Shown one piece after another: positions 7,580-15,707 of a DNA stretch of 33,372 nt. This DNA is from Gammaproteobacteria bacterium (GTDB lineage: Bacteria > Pseudomonadota > Gammaproteobacteria > HK1): assembly GCA_009937425.1 (NCBI GenBank), contig JAACFO010000035.1:1-33372 (forward strand), written 5' to 3'. Numbering within the stretch: the stretch's first letter is position 1; each line of letters begins with the position of its first letter. Made by a program: the position numbers and the translations under genes. Under the pieces are notes generated by a model. It did no database searches and was not told the origin of the DNA. It was given only the letters and a program-made list of their open reading frames with translations.

Positions 7580-8926
7580 ATGTCCAACGATGCCGAAGCG
7601 GCCCTCATCGACCGCGACGCCGCCCACCTCATCCATCCGCTGCACAGCCGCTCCGGCCACTCCGCCGGCAAAGTCTGGGTCGCTGGTGAAGGCGCCTATC
7701 TCATCGACGCGAACGGCGATCGTTTCATCGATGGTCTCTCCGGACTTTGGAACAACACCGCCGGCAACGGCCGTGTCGAGTTGGTGGAGGCCGCGGCCAG
7801 GCAGATGCAGGAGCTTGCCTACGCGTCGGGATACACCGGCAGCTCGAATCCCCGAGCCATCGAGCTCGCCGAGCGGCTGTCGCAACTCAGCTACTCGAAT
7901 ATCAATCACTTTTATTTCACTTCCGGCGGTGGCGAAGCCACGGACAGCAATATCAAGATGGCCCGCTACTACTGGAAGTTGCGCGGCAAGCCGGAGAAGA
8001 CAAAGGTGATTTCACGAGTATGGGGCTATCACGGCGTCACTATCGCCGCCATGTGCTGCACGGGCATGAGCCCCTACTGGAAAATGTTCGAGCCGCGAAT
8101 GCCCGGTTTCCTGCACATTCCCACGCCTTATCCCTACCGCTATGAGGCGCCGGAAGGATCGCCGAGCCAGGGAATCGCCGCCGCCGATGAGCTGGAGAAG
8201 GCGATTCTTGCCGAAGGGGCAGACACGGTTGCCATGTTTCTGGCCGAGCCTGTGCAGGGAGCCGGCGGCGTGCTGGTGCCCCAGGACGACTACTTCCCGC
8301 GCATTCGCGAGATTTGCGACAAGTACGACGTGTTGCTGGTATCGGACGAGGTGATCACCGGATTTGGCCGCACCGGCACCATGTTCGGCCTCCAGCACTG
8401 GGGCGTGCAACCGGATCTGATGCAATACGCCAAAGCCATTACGTCCGGGTATTTTCCCCTGGGGGGAATCGGTGTGAGCGACGAGATCGCCGAAGTGATG
8501 CAGGAAAGCGGCGAGCCGTGGATGCACGCCTACACCTACAGTGCCCACCCGGTGGGTTGCGCCGTGGCCCTCGCCATGCTCGATGTCGTGGAGAAGGAGG
8601 ACTTTCCGGCCCAGGCGGCCGCCAAAGGCGAACGTCTGCTCAGTGGGCTTAGAAGTGCCCTGGCCGATCACCCGCACGTGGGCGACATTCGTGGCCTCGG
8701 TCTCATGTGTGCCGTGGAGTACGTGAAAGACCGCGCCACCAAAGAGCCCTTCGACGCCAAGGACGGCACCGGCACCAAGATCCACTCGGCGACGGTGGAA
8801 CGGGGCATGTTCAGCCGCGTGCGCGGTGATGTGTACTGTCTCGCGCCACCCATCGTCACGTCCGAGGAGACCCTCGATAAGGCCGTCGAAATCCTAGCCG
8901 ATGCGACCAGGGCGGTACTCGGCTGA
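7580..8926 (+). CDS. Class III PLP-dependent aminotransferase (omega-transaminase-like)
   Basis: A 448-residue class III aminotransferase that moves an amino group between an amine or omega-amino acid and a keto acid using PLP. Visible residues are the Schiff-base Lys285 (QYAKAITSG), Asp256 of the SDEVITGFGRTG motif that contacts the PLP nitrogen, the SGGGEATD phosphate loop near 115 and the LAEPVQGAGG strand. Trp57 in the LSGLWN active-site segment is typical of omega-amino acid:pyruvate transaminases. Length and all motifs are complete. The gene stands alone, divergent from metA and followed by an outer-membrane protein gene with its own putative promoter. Substrate not predictable. Confidence 0.88.
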   Translation: MSNDAEAALIDRDAAHLIHPLHSRSGHSAGKVWVAGEGAYLIDANGDRFIDGLSGLWNNTAGNGRVELVEAAARQMQELAYASGYTGSSNPRAIELAERLSQLSYSNINHFYFTSGGGEATDSNIKMARYYWKLRGKPEKTKVISRVWGYHGVTIAAMCCTGMSPYWKMFEPRMPGFLHIPTPYPYRYEAPEGSPSQGIAAADELEKAILAEGADTVAMFLAEPVQGAGGVLVPQDDYFPRIREICDKYDVLLVSDEVITGFGRTGTMFGLQHWGVQPDLMQYAKAITSGYFPLGGIGVSDEIAEVMQESGEPWMHAYTYSAHPVGCAVALAMLDVVEKEDFPAQAAAKGERLLSGLRSALADHPHVGDIRGLGLMCAVEYVKDRATKEPFDAKDGTGTKIHSATVERGMFSRVRGDVYCLAPPIVTSEETLDKAVEILADATRAVLG

Positions 8927-8996
8927 AGCGACCATGAGTATCGAAATCCGGCATCGCTATCGATAAGCGTGCCGCATCGCTGACGCCAAGGGTAGC

Positions 8997-9024
8997 TTGA
9001 AGCTCTACGACTATCTCGTATACC
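8997..9024 (+). promoter_or_regulatory. Putative sigma-70 promoter for the outer-membrane protein gene
   Basis: TTGAAG (8997-9002) and TATACC (9019-9024) are separated by 16 bases, about 60 bp before the ATG at 9084. Both boxes match the consensus moderately well; the assignment is by pattern only. Confidence 0.45.
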
Positions 9025-9083
9025 CTGCAACGGCACGCGACGGATCGCCTCCACCGATGCCTTGTACGGAGAATTCCATAGAA

Positions 9084-9947
9084 ATGAATTCGAAGGCCAC
9101 ACTCGCGTTGATCCTGATACTAGCGGGTGGACTCGCGACCGAAAGTACATTCGCCGCCTCGGAAGATGGCGACACGCGTTCTTCATTACGCGGTTCGAAG
9201 TTCACGCTGGGGCTCGGTGGATTCTTTCCGCAGGTAAAGTCTTCATTAACCCTCAGCGCGCCCGGTGGCCGGGGGACCGAGATCAGCGCGGAGGACGACC
9301 TCGGGCTCGATAGTGGTTTAAATTCGGCGTGGGTATCCTTCAACTGGCGATTTCAACCACGCCACACGTTTCACGTGGAGTGGTTCCAGCTCAATCGCAA
9401 AGGGTCGCAATCCGCCGGCAGGAATATGGTCATCGACGATACGACCATCGGTGTGGGAGCGTCGACGAGCAGCAGTATCGAATTCAACCTCGGCCGCATG
9501 ACCTATGGATACTCAATAATACGAGATGAGAAATTCGACCTGTCTATTCTGGCCGGCGTTCACATTGCGACGGTCAAAGCGTCGGTCACGGCTAGCGGCA
9601 ATATCAGCGTGGACGGTGTTCCCGTTGTCGGAGGGTCCGTAACCGAGTCGAGTAGCACATATACTTTCCCATTGCCCCATGTCGGTGGGGCTCTGGTCTA
9701 TGAGTTCACGCCGAGGCTTTCTGGAAACTTGAAGTTGCTCGGATTCGCCCTGGACTTGGGGGATTACAGTGGCACCCTCATCGAGACCGACGCATTCGTG
9801 GCGTACCAACTGAGTAAGCACTTCGGAATCGGTGCCGGTGTCAAGTACTTCAATCTCAACCTGCAGGCCAATACATCCGGTGGTGGACACGCCGAGTACG
9901 ACTATGAGTTCTTCGGGCCGGCGATTTTCGGATACGCCAGTTTCTAA
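9084..9947 (+). CDS. Outer-membrane beta-barrel protein
   Basis: A 287-residue secreted protein. Residues 1 to about 22 form a signal peptide (MNSKATLALILILAGG, with a cleavage region near TFAASED). The rest shows alternating hydrophobic and polar strands, Gly- and Tyr-rich turns and a C-terminal GYASF ending in Phe, the outer-membrane assembly signal. FTLGLGGFFPQVKS is a typical first strand. The size suggests an 8- to 12-strand barrel. The start at 9084 is preferred over an in-frame site at 8997, which would put 29 charged or polar residues before the signal peptide. I do not recognise a named family or a ligand. Confidence 0.78.
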   Translation: MNSKATLALILILAGGLATESTFAASEDGDTRSSLRGSKFTLGLGGFFPQVKSSLTLSAPGGRGTEISAEDDLGLDSGLNSAWVSFNWRFQPRHTFHVEWFQLNRKGSQSAGRNMVIDDTTIGVGASTSSSIEFNLGRMTYGYSIIRDEKFDLSILAGVHIATVKASVTASGNISVDGVPVVGGSVTESSSTYTFPLPHVGGALVYEFTPRLSGNLKLLGFALDLGDYSGTLIETDAFVAYQLSKHFGIGAGVKYFNLNLQANTSGGGHAEYDYEFFGPAIFGYASF

Positions 9948-9964
9948 GCACAGGCCCGCCGGCG

Positions 9965-11827
9965 TCAGGATTTGTCCTTGCCCGCCTCGACCTCGTCGGC
10001 GGCTTTGTACTCGATGGAGCCCGCCGGCGGGAAGTCCAGCGTGCCGGCCAGCGCCTCCCGTTGCTCCGTCGTCATGTCCGGGAACGGCAGCTCGCCCTTC
10101 TCGGTCCACTCGTGCACCTGTTGCTCGGCGGCTCTCTTCTTCTCATCGTCGAGGCCGTCATCGCGGGCGAAGTAGGTCGTCTGCGACGGTAAAGCGAGGC
10201 GGGTGCCGGAAGACTCGATGATCTGCATGACACGCAAGAAGACATCCTCACGGATGGCGTGCCACTCCGCCCACACGCCCGTATCGGAGTAGGCGAGAAT
10301 CTCCACTTTCAGGGAATCGTCGTCGAAGCCGATGAGGCGCACCCGCGGCAACAAGATCTTCGGGTGGGCGAACAGCATTTCCCGCAGCTTCGCCAGAATG
10401 AACTTCAGCTGATCGGCGCTCGTCTCGTAACGCAGCCGTAGCCTCTGCCGAATCCAGATGTATTTCGCATCGTTGTAGTTGTCGAGCTGATACTCGGCGA
10501 ACTGTGCGTTTGGAATCGAGAGCACGTTACCACCCCAGCGGCGAATGCGGGTGGAGCGCAGTCCGATGCGCTCTACCGAGCCGAGCACGTCTTCGAACTG
10601 GCAGAACTGTCCGATCCTTACCGGTTTGTCCAGATACAGGGTGACGCCGGCGATTAGATTCTCGAGCGTCGGTCTCGCCGCCATGGCGACTGCGAGACCA
10701 CCGACACCGAGGCTTGTAACGACGGCCGCCAGGGGCACGCCCAGATCACTGGCGCCTTTCGCAAGAAGAAGAATGGCTAACAGCCAGGCCACCGTACGCG
10801 TGCCGACGGATATGAGATTGGCGTCGATACTGTCCTTGTCGACCCGGGGCGTTGAAATGAGCGAGGATGCCACCGCCGCCCCCAGGTTGAGGACCACGGC
10901 AGCGCCCACCAGGTAGTAAAGAACAAGGATGGAGGTATCGACGACCTCGAATACCGTGCCGGCGATGACCAGTTGCTGATCCATGAACCAACGAATGCCC
11001 TTGGTCAACGGCAGCATCAGGACGGTCAACAGGAAGCGCAACCAGTAGTGGGGTTCCCCGTCGCGGGGATGGGACAACCGCCTCAAGACATAAAAGCTCA
11101 GCAGCCATACACCAAACGTCAATGCCATCGCCAGCCATTTCCAGGCGGCCTGCCCCCAGAGAGTATCCTCCGCCCAGTCCGGCAACAGGTGAATAACATT
11201 GGCGGGAATCCAGCTTCCGCCCTCGGAAATGATGTCCTCATAAAATCCTTCCATCGCGCCGGGCTGGTAGGACAGATTCCTTGCCTGGTTGTAGAATTCC
11301 TTGGCGCGGCCGACGGTATTCGACGAGATCAAATACTCACCCTTTCTCGACCCCTCATCGATGTGCTCGATGATGAATTCCGTGCCGGGGAGTCGCCATC
11401 GTCTTGGTTCGCCGGCAGGAAGCGCGAGCATAGCCGCCGCGTCCGGTATCTCTTCGTAGGGGGGTAGTTCTACTTTGTCGAGGACCTCATAAAGTAAAAT
11501 CATCGCCTCGCCGGCCAGTCTTCGCGCCTGGGCAGGGGGGAGCTTGCTGGTATCGAGGGTGCGAAGCGCGCGCACCTGCGCCGCTCGGTCGACGAAATCC
11601 CGTGACCTGACCTCGTAATAGACCCGCATGGCGCGATCGTAGTTGTCCCTGAAGGATTTGAGTGTCGCCCTGGGACTCGAGGTGTCGGCGGGCTCCAGGG
11701 GGCTGATGAATTCCTCCAACGCCGATGCGTGGGGCGCAACGCCTAGAGCCAGCAGGAGAAGTAGAACCCGCAAAGCGGAACGCCGTAGTCTCGATACAGA
11801 GTCCGAAATCGGGAGCATCTTAGGCAT
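9965..11827 (-). CDS. MscS-type mechanosensitive channel with large periplasmic N-terminal domain (paralogue 1)
   Basis: About 620 residues. The N-terminus (LRRSALRVLLLLLALG then APHASA) is a signal peptide. A roughly 220-residue periplasmic domain follows, beginning with the SSPRATLKSF motif. Next come several transmembrane segments and the MscS core: SLGVGGLAVAMAARPTLEN for the pore helix and the GVTLYLDKPVRIGQF beta-domain. Such channels release solutes on osmotic downshock. The C-terminal tail is acidic and charged. The start at 11827 is preferred over an upstream frame that lacks a signal peptide. It is strikingly similar to the gene at 15708-17585, including the unusual N-terminal domain. 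It is divergent from the AI-2E permease gene (224-bp gap). Confidence 0.85.
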   Translation of the reverse strand: MPKMLPISDSVSRLRRSALRVLLLLLALGVAPHASALEEFISPLEPADTSSPRATLKSFRDNYDRAMRVYYEVRSRDFVDRAAQVRALRTLDTSKLPPAQARRLAGEAMILLYEVLDKVELPPYEEIPDAAAMLALPAGEPRRWRLPGTEFIIEHIDEGSRKGEYLISSNTVGRAKEFYNQARNLSYQPGAMEGFYEDIISEGGSWIPANVIHLLPDWAEDTLWGQAAWKWLAMALTFGVWLLSFYVLRRLSHPRDGEPHYWLRFLLTVLMLPLTKGIRWFMDQQLVIAGTVFEVVDTSILVLYYLVGAAVVLNLGAAVASSLISTPRVDKDSIDANLISVGTRTVAWLLAILLLAKGASDLGVPLAAVVTSLGVGGLAVAMAARPTLENLIAGVTLYLDKPVRIGQFCQFEDVLGSVERIGLRSTRIRRWGGNVLSIPNAQFAEYQLDNYNDAKYIWIRQRLRLRYETSADQLKFILAKLREMLFAHPKILLPRVRLIGFDDDSLKVEILAYSDTGVWAEWHAIREDVFLRVMQIIESSGTRLALPSQTTYFARDDGLDDEKKRAAEQQVHEWTEKGELPFPDMTTEQREALAGTLDFPPAGSIEYKAADEVEAGKDKS

Positions 11828-11873
11828 CTGGGAGTCCTCGAATGGTGCTGGTCGGCCGTTCTCGTGGGCATTT

Positions 11874-11890
11874 TGCCCGCTGTCCGGGCA
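11874..11890. repeat. Short inverted repeat in the mscS/AI-2E divergent gap
   Basis: TGCCCG and CGGGCA pair perfectly around CTGTC, about 47 bp upstream of the MscS start. It could be an operator or leader hairpin; function is not supported further. Confidence 0.35.
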
Positions 11891-12051
11891 GTTTGCCAGA
11901 CGGACGGCCTGTTCGGATTCAATAACTTGTGGCTTGACTGTGCCGTGGACCCAAGGCCATCCTCCCGAGACTGACCGGTCGGCGCCAAGGCGCCCGGAAC
12001 AGCCGGGATGAGACCCCCACCCCGATATCCCGAACATCACTGGAGAACAGC

Positions 12052-13137
12052 ATGAGCACACCGACGCAGGCTTCTAACGGCAAGCTGTCCGCACAACGAG
12101 CAGTCGAGGTCGCGATACGCATAGGGCTGGTGTTCCTGCTGGCGGCTTGGTGCTTCTTGATCGTGGAACCGTTCATCATCCCGATTCTCTGGGGAATGAT
12201 CATCGCCATCGCGAGTTACCCCATTTTTCAATGGATGCAGGCTAAGCTCGGCGGCCGTAACAAGCTGGCGGCGACCGTGTTCACGCTCTTGGCGCTCGCC
12301 CTTTTAATTACGCCAACCGCGATGCTTCTCGACACGGTCGCTGATACCACCCATAGGCTGTCGGTGGCCTTGCAGGATGGCAGGCTTACGATCCCGCCGC
12401 CCCCCGCGAGCGTCAGTGAGTGGCCGGTCGTCGGCAAGGAGTTGTCGGCATTCTGGAGCAGCGCTTCGAAAAATCTCGGCGCCACGCTGACTACCATCGC
12501 ACCGTATCTCAAAGAGTCCGCCAGCTGGCTGCTGTCGACGGCCGCCGGCGCCGGAATCGGCGTGCTGCAGTTCGTAATCTCGATAGTCATCGCCGGAGTG
12601 ATTCTGGCCAACGCTGCAGGTTTCGGTGGCTTCCTCAATGCGCTGGCCACAAAGCTGGTAGGCGATCGCGGCGAGGAGTTTGCGACGCTCGCCTCCAAGA
12701 CGGTGCGCAGCGTCGCGCAAGGTGTTCTGGGGGTGGCCCTCATTCAATCGCTGCTCGCGGGCGTAGGATTGCTCGCGGCCGACGTGCCGGGGGCAGGTCT
12801 TTGGGCTTTGCTGGTTCTGCTGGTAGCGATCGTCCAGCTTCCCCCGATTCTGATTCTTGCGCCGATTATTCTTTACGTGTTCTCGGCATCCAGTACTACC
12901 GTTGCGGTCATCTTCATGATCTGGAGCATCCTCGTCACCATGAGCGACGCATTTTTGAAGCCCCTGCTCCTGGGCCGCGGCGTCGAGGTTCCCATGCTCA
13001 TCATTCTTGTCGGCGCCATCGGTGGAATGATCCATGCCGGCATCATCGGACTGTTCGTCGGCGCGGTGGTTCTTGCTCTCAGCTATGAGCTGTTCAACGC
13101 ATGGCTGAAGGAAGGGCAGCAAGCGAAGGAACAATAG
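12052..13137 (+). CDS. AI-2E family transporter (PerM/YdiK-like)
   Basis: A 361-residue polytopic membrane protein of the AI-2E exporter/PerM superfamily. It has the usual layout: two N-terminal helices (residues ~20-60), a third near 75-95, a soluble periplasmic stretch (~100-160) and five further helices. The C-terminal segment MLIILVGAIGGMIHAGIIGLFVG matches the family's conserved final helices. Members export small molecules or act as Na+/H+ antiporters, and many have no known substrate. It is transcribed on the + strand between reverse-strand MscS and PLD genes and ends at a likely intrinsic terminator. The start ATG at 12052 follows GGAGAA. Confidence 0.85.
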   Translation: MSTPTQASNGKLSAQRAVEVAIRIGLVFLLAAWCFLIVEPFIIPILWGMIIAIASYPIFQWMQAKLGGRNKLAATVFTLLALALLITPTAMLLDTVADTTHRLSVALQDGRLTIPPPPASVSEWPVVGKELSAFWSSASKNLGATLTTIAPYLKESASWLLSTAAGAGIGVLQFVISIVIAGVILANAAGFGGFLNALATKLVGDRGEEFATLASKTVRSVAQGVLGVALIQSLLAGVGLLAADVPGAGLWALLVLLVAIVQLPPILILAPIILYVFSASSTTVAVIFMIWSILVTMSDAFLKPLLLGRGVEVPMLIILVGAIGGMIHAGIIGLFVGAVVLALSYELFNAWLKEGQQAKEQ

Positions 13138-13157
13138 CCTGCAACGGTAGCCGCTGT

Positions 13158-13201
13158 GCCGTCACGTGGTCGAGTCTGAGGTGGACGGCTATGGTTTTTT
13201 T
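13158..13201 (+). terminator. Putative intrinsic terminator after the AI-2E gene
   Basis: GCCGTCAC (13158-13165) pairs with GTGGACGGC (13181-13189), with one bulged G, and a seven-T run follows at 13195-13201. It sits 20 bp after the stop of the + strand gene. Confidence 0.6.
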
Positions 13202-13205
13202 GACG

Positions 13206-14777
13206 TCAAATCAACGATTCCGGCGCCAGACTGCTGAAAAACAGTTTTATGCTGTCCCACACACCGACACCGGGTTCGCTGGTGTGACGCACCGTCTCAC
13301 CGTCAACCCGCTCCAGCCACTCGATGCCCCAGGTAAAGGTCGTAAATTCTCCTTTGCTCTCCGCCGGCGATCTCACCAGCTTCAATTCGTAAACGTGCTC
13401 CAAGCCCCCCTCGTCGAGGGCGCTTGCCATTTCCCCGGCCATTTCCGGTGAATGAAACACGATACCCATTTCCGTATTGATGTCGATGGAGCGCGGGTCG
13501 AGATTGAGTGAGCCGATGAATATCGTTTCCCGATCGAGAATGAACACCTTGGTATGCAGGCTCGCCGCGGACTTGTAGGCCACTTTACCCGCCCGGCGCT
13601 CCAATACCGAAGTGGACTTCAACTCATAAATATCCACGCCACCCGCAAGCAGTGGCTCTCGATATCTGGAATAGCCTGAGTGCACGATGCCCGAATCCGT
13701 GGAGGTATATGAATTCGTCAGCACACTCACGGTAACACCGTTTTTGACCACATTGAGCGTCGCACCTACGCCGCCGTCCCCGGGAACGTAGTAGGGTGAA
13801 ATCAGGATGATTTCATGATTGGCGCCTAAAAAATATGGCCGCATGAGGTCCTTCATGGTAGTAATTTCGTCGGGTGCTTTCCCGAGTCCCTTGTCCGGGT
13901 CATCCCAGACAACGTCCGCGTCCCCGATATAAGCCGTGATCCCCTCTCCCCTGAGAGCGTCGGCAATCCTGGCAGAACGCACGTCATCGGCATATTCAGA
14001 GTTCAAAGCGGATTCTTTGTGCTCTGCCAGGTTGATTCGTACTTTCTCCAGGTCGTCGGACGTGGCGGTGTTCTGCTTGAAGGCATAAACCGGCACAACG
14101 GCTTCATGATTCCAGTAGATGTCGAATTGAGCCGAAACCTCATCGACGGCAGGGCCGGTAACCAACACGTCGAAATCGTAGAAGTTCGTATCCTCCTGTG
14201 CATCGAAGTATTCGTCGCCGATATTCCGGCCGCCAACAATCGTGTATTGATTGTCCGCCGTTAATGATTTGTTGTGCATGCGCCGATTGACGCGAGCCGT
14301 GTCGGCGAAGAAATCGATATACTTGAAGCCTCTCGTCGCAAACGGATTGAACAGGCGTATGGAAATGTTCGGGTGCGTGTCGAGGGCGTAGAACTCCGGG
14401 TCCAGCGCCTGATTATCGAGATCGTCCAGCAGCATTCTTACCCGTACGCCTCGATCGGCCGCGTCCAGTACCTGCTTCAACAGGGCTTGACCGGTAAGAT
14501 CCTTGTGCCAGAGAAAATATTGAAAGTCCAGAGAACGTTCTGCGCTTCTGACCAGGGCCACGCGGGCATAGAACGCATCGACGCCGTCTATCAATGGAAT
14601 CACGCGTGATTCATCCATGTGTCCCTGGCGCATGGCGATGGACCTCAGGCCGAGTGCCGTATCCTCCGTGCCGGTGATCGCGGTGGTTTTTTCGGTCTCG
14701 TAGTCCTTGGGTAACTGCGCACAGGAACACAGGACTAACAAAACCGCAGTCAGAGAAACAATTTTCAGCGGATTCAT
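13206..14777 (-). CDS. Phospholipase D / ClsC-like cardiolipin-synthase-family lipoprotein
   Basis: A 523-residue protein with two HxKx4D motifs, HNKSLTAD (His168, Lys170, Asp175) and HTKVFILD (His408, Lys410, Asp415), the paired catalytic halves of the PLD superfamily. The GGRN and GSLN tails after each motif are also conserved. The N-terminus has a hydrophobic stretch ending LCSCAQ, a plausible lipobox with Cys19, so it is probably anchored to the membrane from the periplasmic side. Members make cardiolipin or hydrolyse phospholipids. It lies 15 bp after the EEP gene on the same strand, so co-expression is likely. No ymdB-like partner, as seen with E. coli clsC, is present. Confidence 0.87.
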   Translation of the reverse strand: MNPLKIVSLTAVLLVLCSCAQLPKDYETEKTTAITGTEDTALGLRSIAMRQGHMDESRVIPLIDGVDAFYARVALVRSAERSLDFQYFLWHKDLTGQALLKQVLDAADRGVRVRMLLDDLDNQALDPEFYALDTHPNISIRLFNPFATRGFKYIDFFADTARVNRRMHNKSLTADNQYTIVGGRNIGDEYFDAQEDTNFYDFDVLVTGPAVDEVSAQFDIYWNHEAVVPVYAFKQNTATSDDLEKVRINLAEHKESALNSEYADDVRSARIADALRGEGITAYIGDADVVWDDPDKGLGKAPDEITTMKDLMRPYFLGANHEIILISPYYVPGDGGVGATLNVVKNGVTVSVLTNSYTSTDSGIVHSGYSRYREPLLAGGVDIYELKSTSVLERRAGKVAYKSAASLHTKVFILDRETIFIGSLNLDPRSIDINTEMGIVFHSPEMAGEMASALDEGGLEHVYELKLVRSPAESKGEFTTFTWGIEWLERVDGETVRHTSEPGVGVWDSIKLFFSSLAPESLI

Positions 14778-14792
14778 CGCAATTCTCTTTTC

Positions 14793-15650
14793 CTAGTTGC
14801 TGGGGCTGGACGGCGGTGGCTGCAGCTCGAGCGTGACCTGAATCGCGCTGTGATCCGAGGATTCATAGGGCAATATCTTCGCCGAGTGATGCGTAAATCC
14901 ACGGTAGTACACGCGATCCAGGGGAAGCCCCTCGTCAATCCCGAACAACCAATTCAAAAACGATGCCTGCTTGTCGGCCATACGCCGGCCCGGAGGAAAA
15001 TCCCTGACCTCCGTAAGATTCAGCTCGTCGGCGATCTCCTGCACCAGATTCAGTCTCTTGTGACTCCAGGTATTGAAGTCGCCCACCAGGATGATCGGCC
15101 CGGTGTGCTCTTGCATGGCGATCTTGAGGTCATTCAACTGAGATCCTATCCCATTCGTGCCCCAGCGTTCAAAAGCCAGGAGATGGACGTTGATTGCCAA
15201 TAAGCGCTGGCCGTTCACCAGAGGATACTCCGTCACCAGGGACAGTTTGGGGGCAGTAATAAAAAACTCCCTGTGCTTGCTGGGCATCGGTTGAACGCGC
15301 ACGGGAGGCACGTAGGACAAAGACAAAAGCCCGATGACATTTCCGTTTAGCCAGGGGTAACTCCAGCTGCTGGCGAAATATCCACCGATACGTTTGGTTT
15401 CCAGAAGATCGGCGCGTGCCTCCTGCAGAAATACGAAATCCGGCCTATCCAGGATAATCAAGCGGGATAGATCCGAATTGAACTGCGGGTTGCCGCCCTT
15501 CTCCGCATTCCAGCTGACTATCGAAATGCTCTCGGAAATCGGCCGGTCCTGCTCCGGAAACTCCGATATCTTGATGACTTCTCTGGCCTGACAAGAAGCT
15601 GTCAGAGCTATGAGAAATAGCGCAGCCGTCCGGAAAAACACCATCTGCAT
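14793..15650 (-). CDS. Endonuclease/exonuclease/phosphatase (EEP) family lipoprotein
   Basis: About 285 residues with the full DNase I-like catalytic set: SWNAEKGG, FLQEA (metal-binding Glu), INVHLL, VGDFNTW (Asp and Asn) and a C-terminal SDHSAI (Asp-His). A short hydrophobic N-terminus ending LTASCQ suggests a lipoprotein. The fold includes nucleases, inositol phosphatases and sphingomyelinases; export and the adjacent phospholipase D gene make a lipid or extracellular DNA substrate plausible. The ORF opens with TTG at 15674, but ATG at 15650 (or 15644) gives a better signal sequence. It sits between the MscS paralogue and the PLD gene with short gaps. Confidence 0.83.
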   Translation of the reverse strand: MQMVFFRTAALFLIALTASCQAREVIKISEFPEQDRPISESISIVSWNAEKGGNPQFNSDLSRLIILDRPDFVFLQEARADLLETKRIGGYFASSWSYPWLNGNVIGLLSLSYVPPVRVQPMPSKHREFFITAPKLSLVTEYPLVNGQRLLAINVHLLAFERWGTNGIGSQLNDLKIAMQEHTGPIILVGDFNTWSHKRLNLVQEIADELNLTEVRDFPPGRRMADKQASFLNWLFGIDEGLPLDRVYYRGFTHHSAKILPYESSDHSAIQVTLELQPPPSSPSN

Positions 15651-15707
15651 TCGGCGCGCGGCAGCTTCGCGCAAGATGGGGCACTGCCAAAGTAGGGGAC
15701 GAATCGA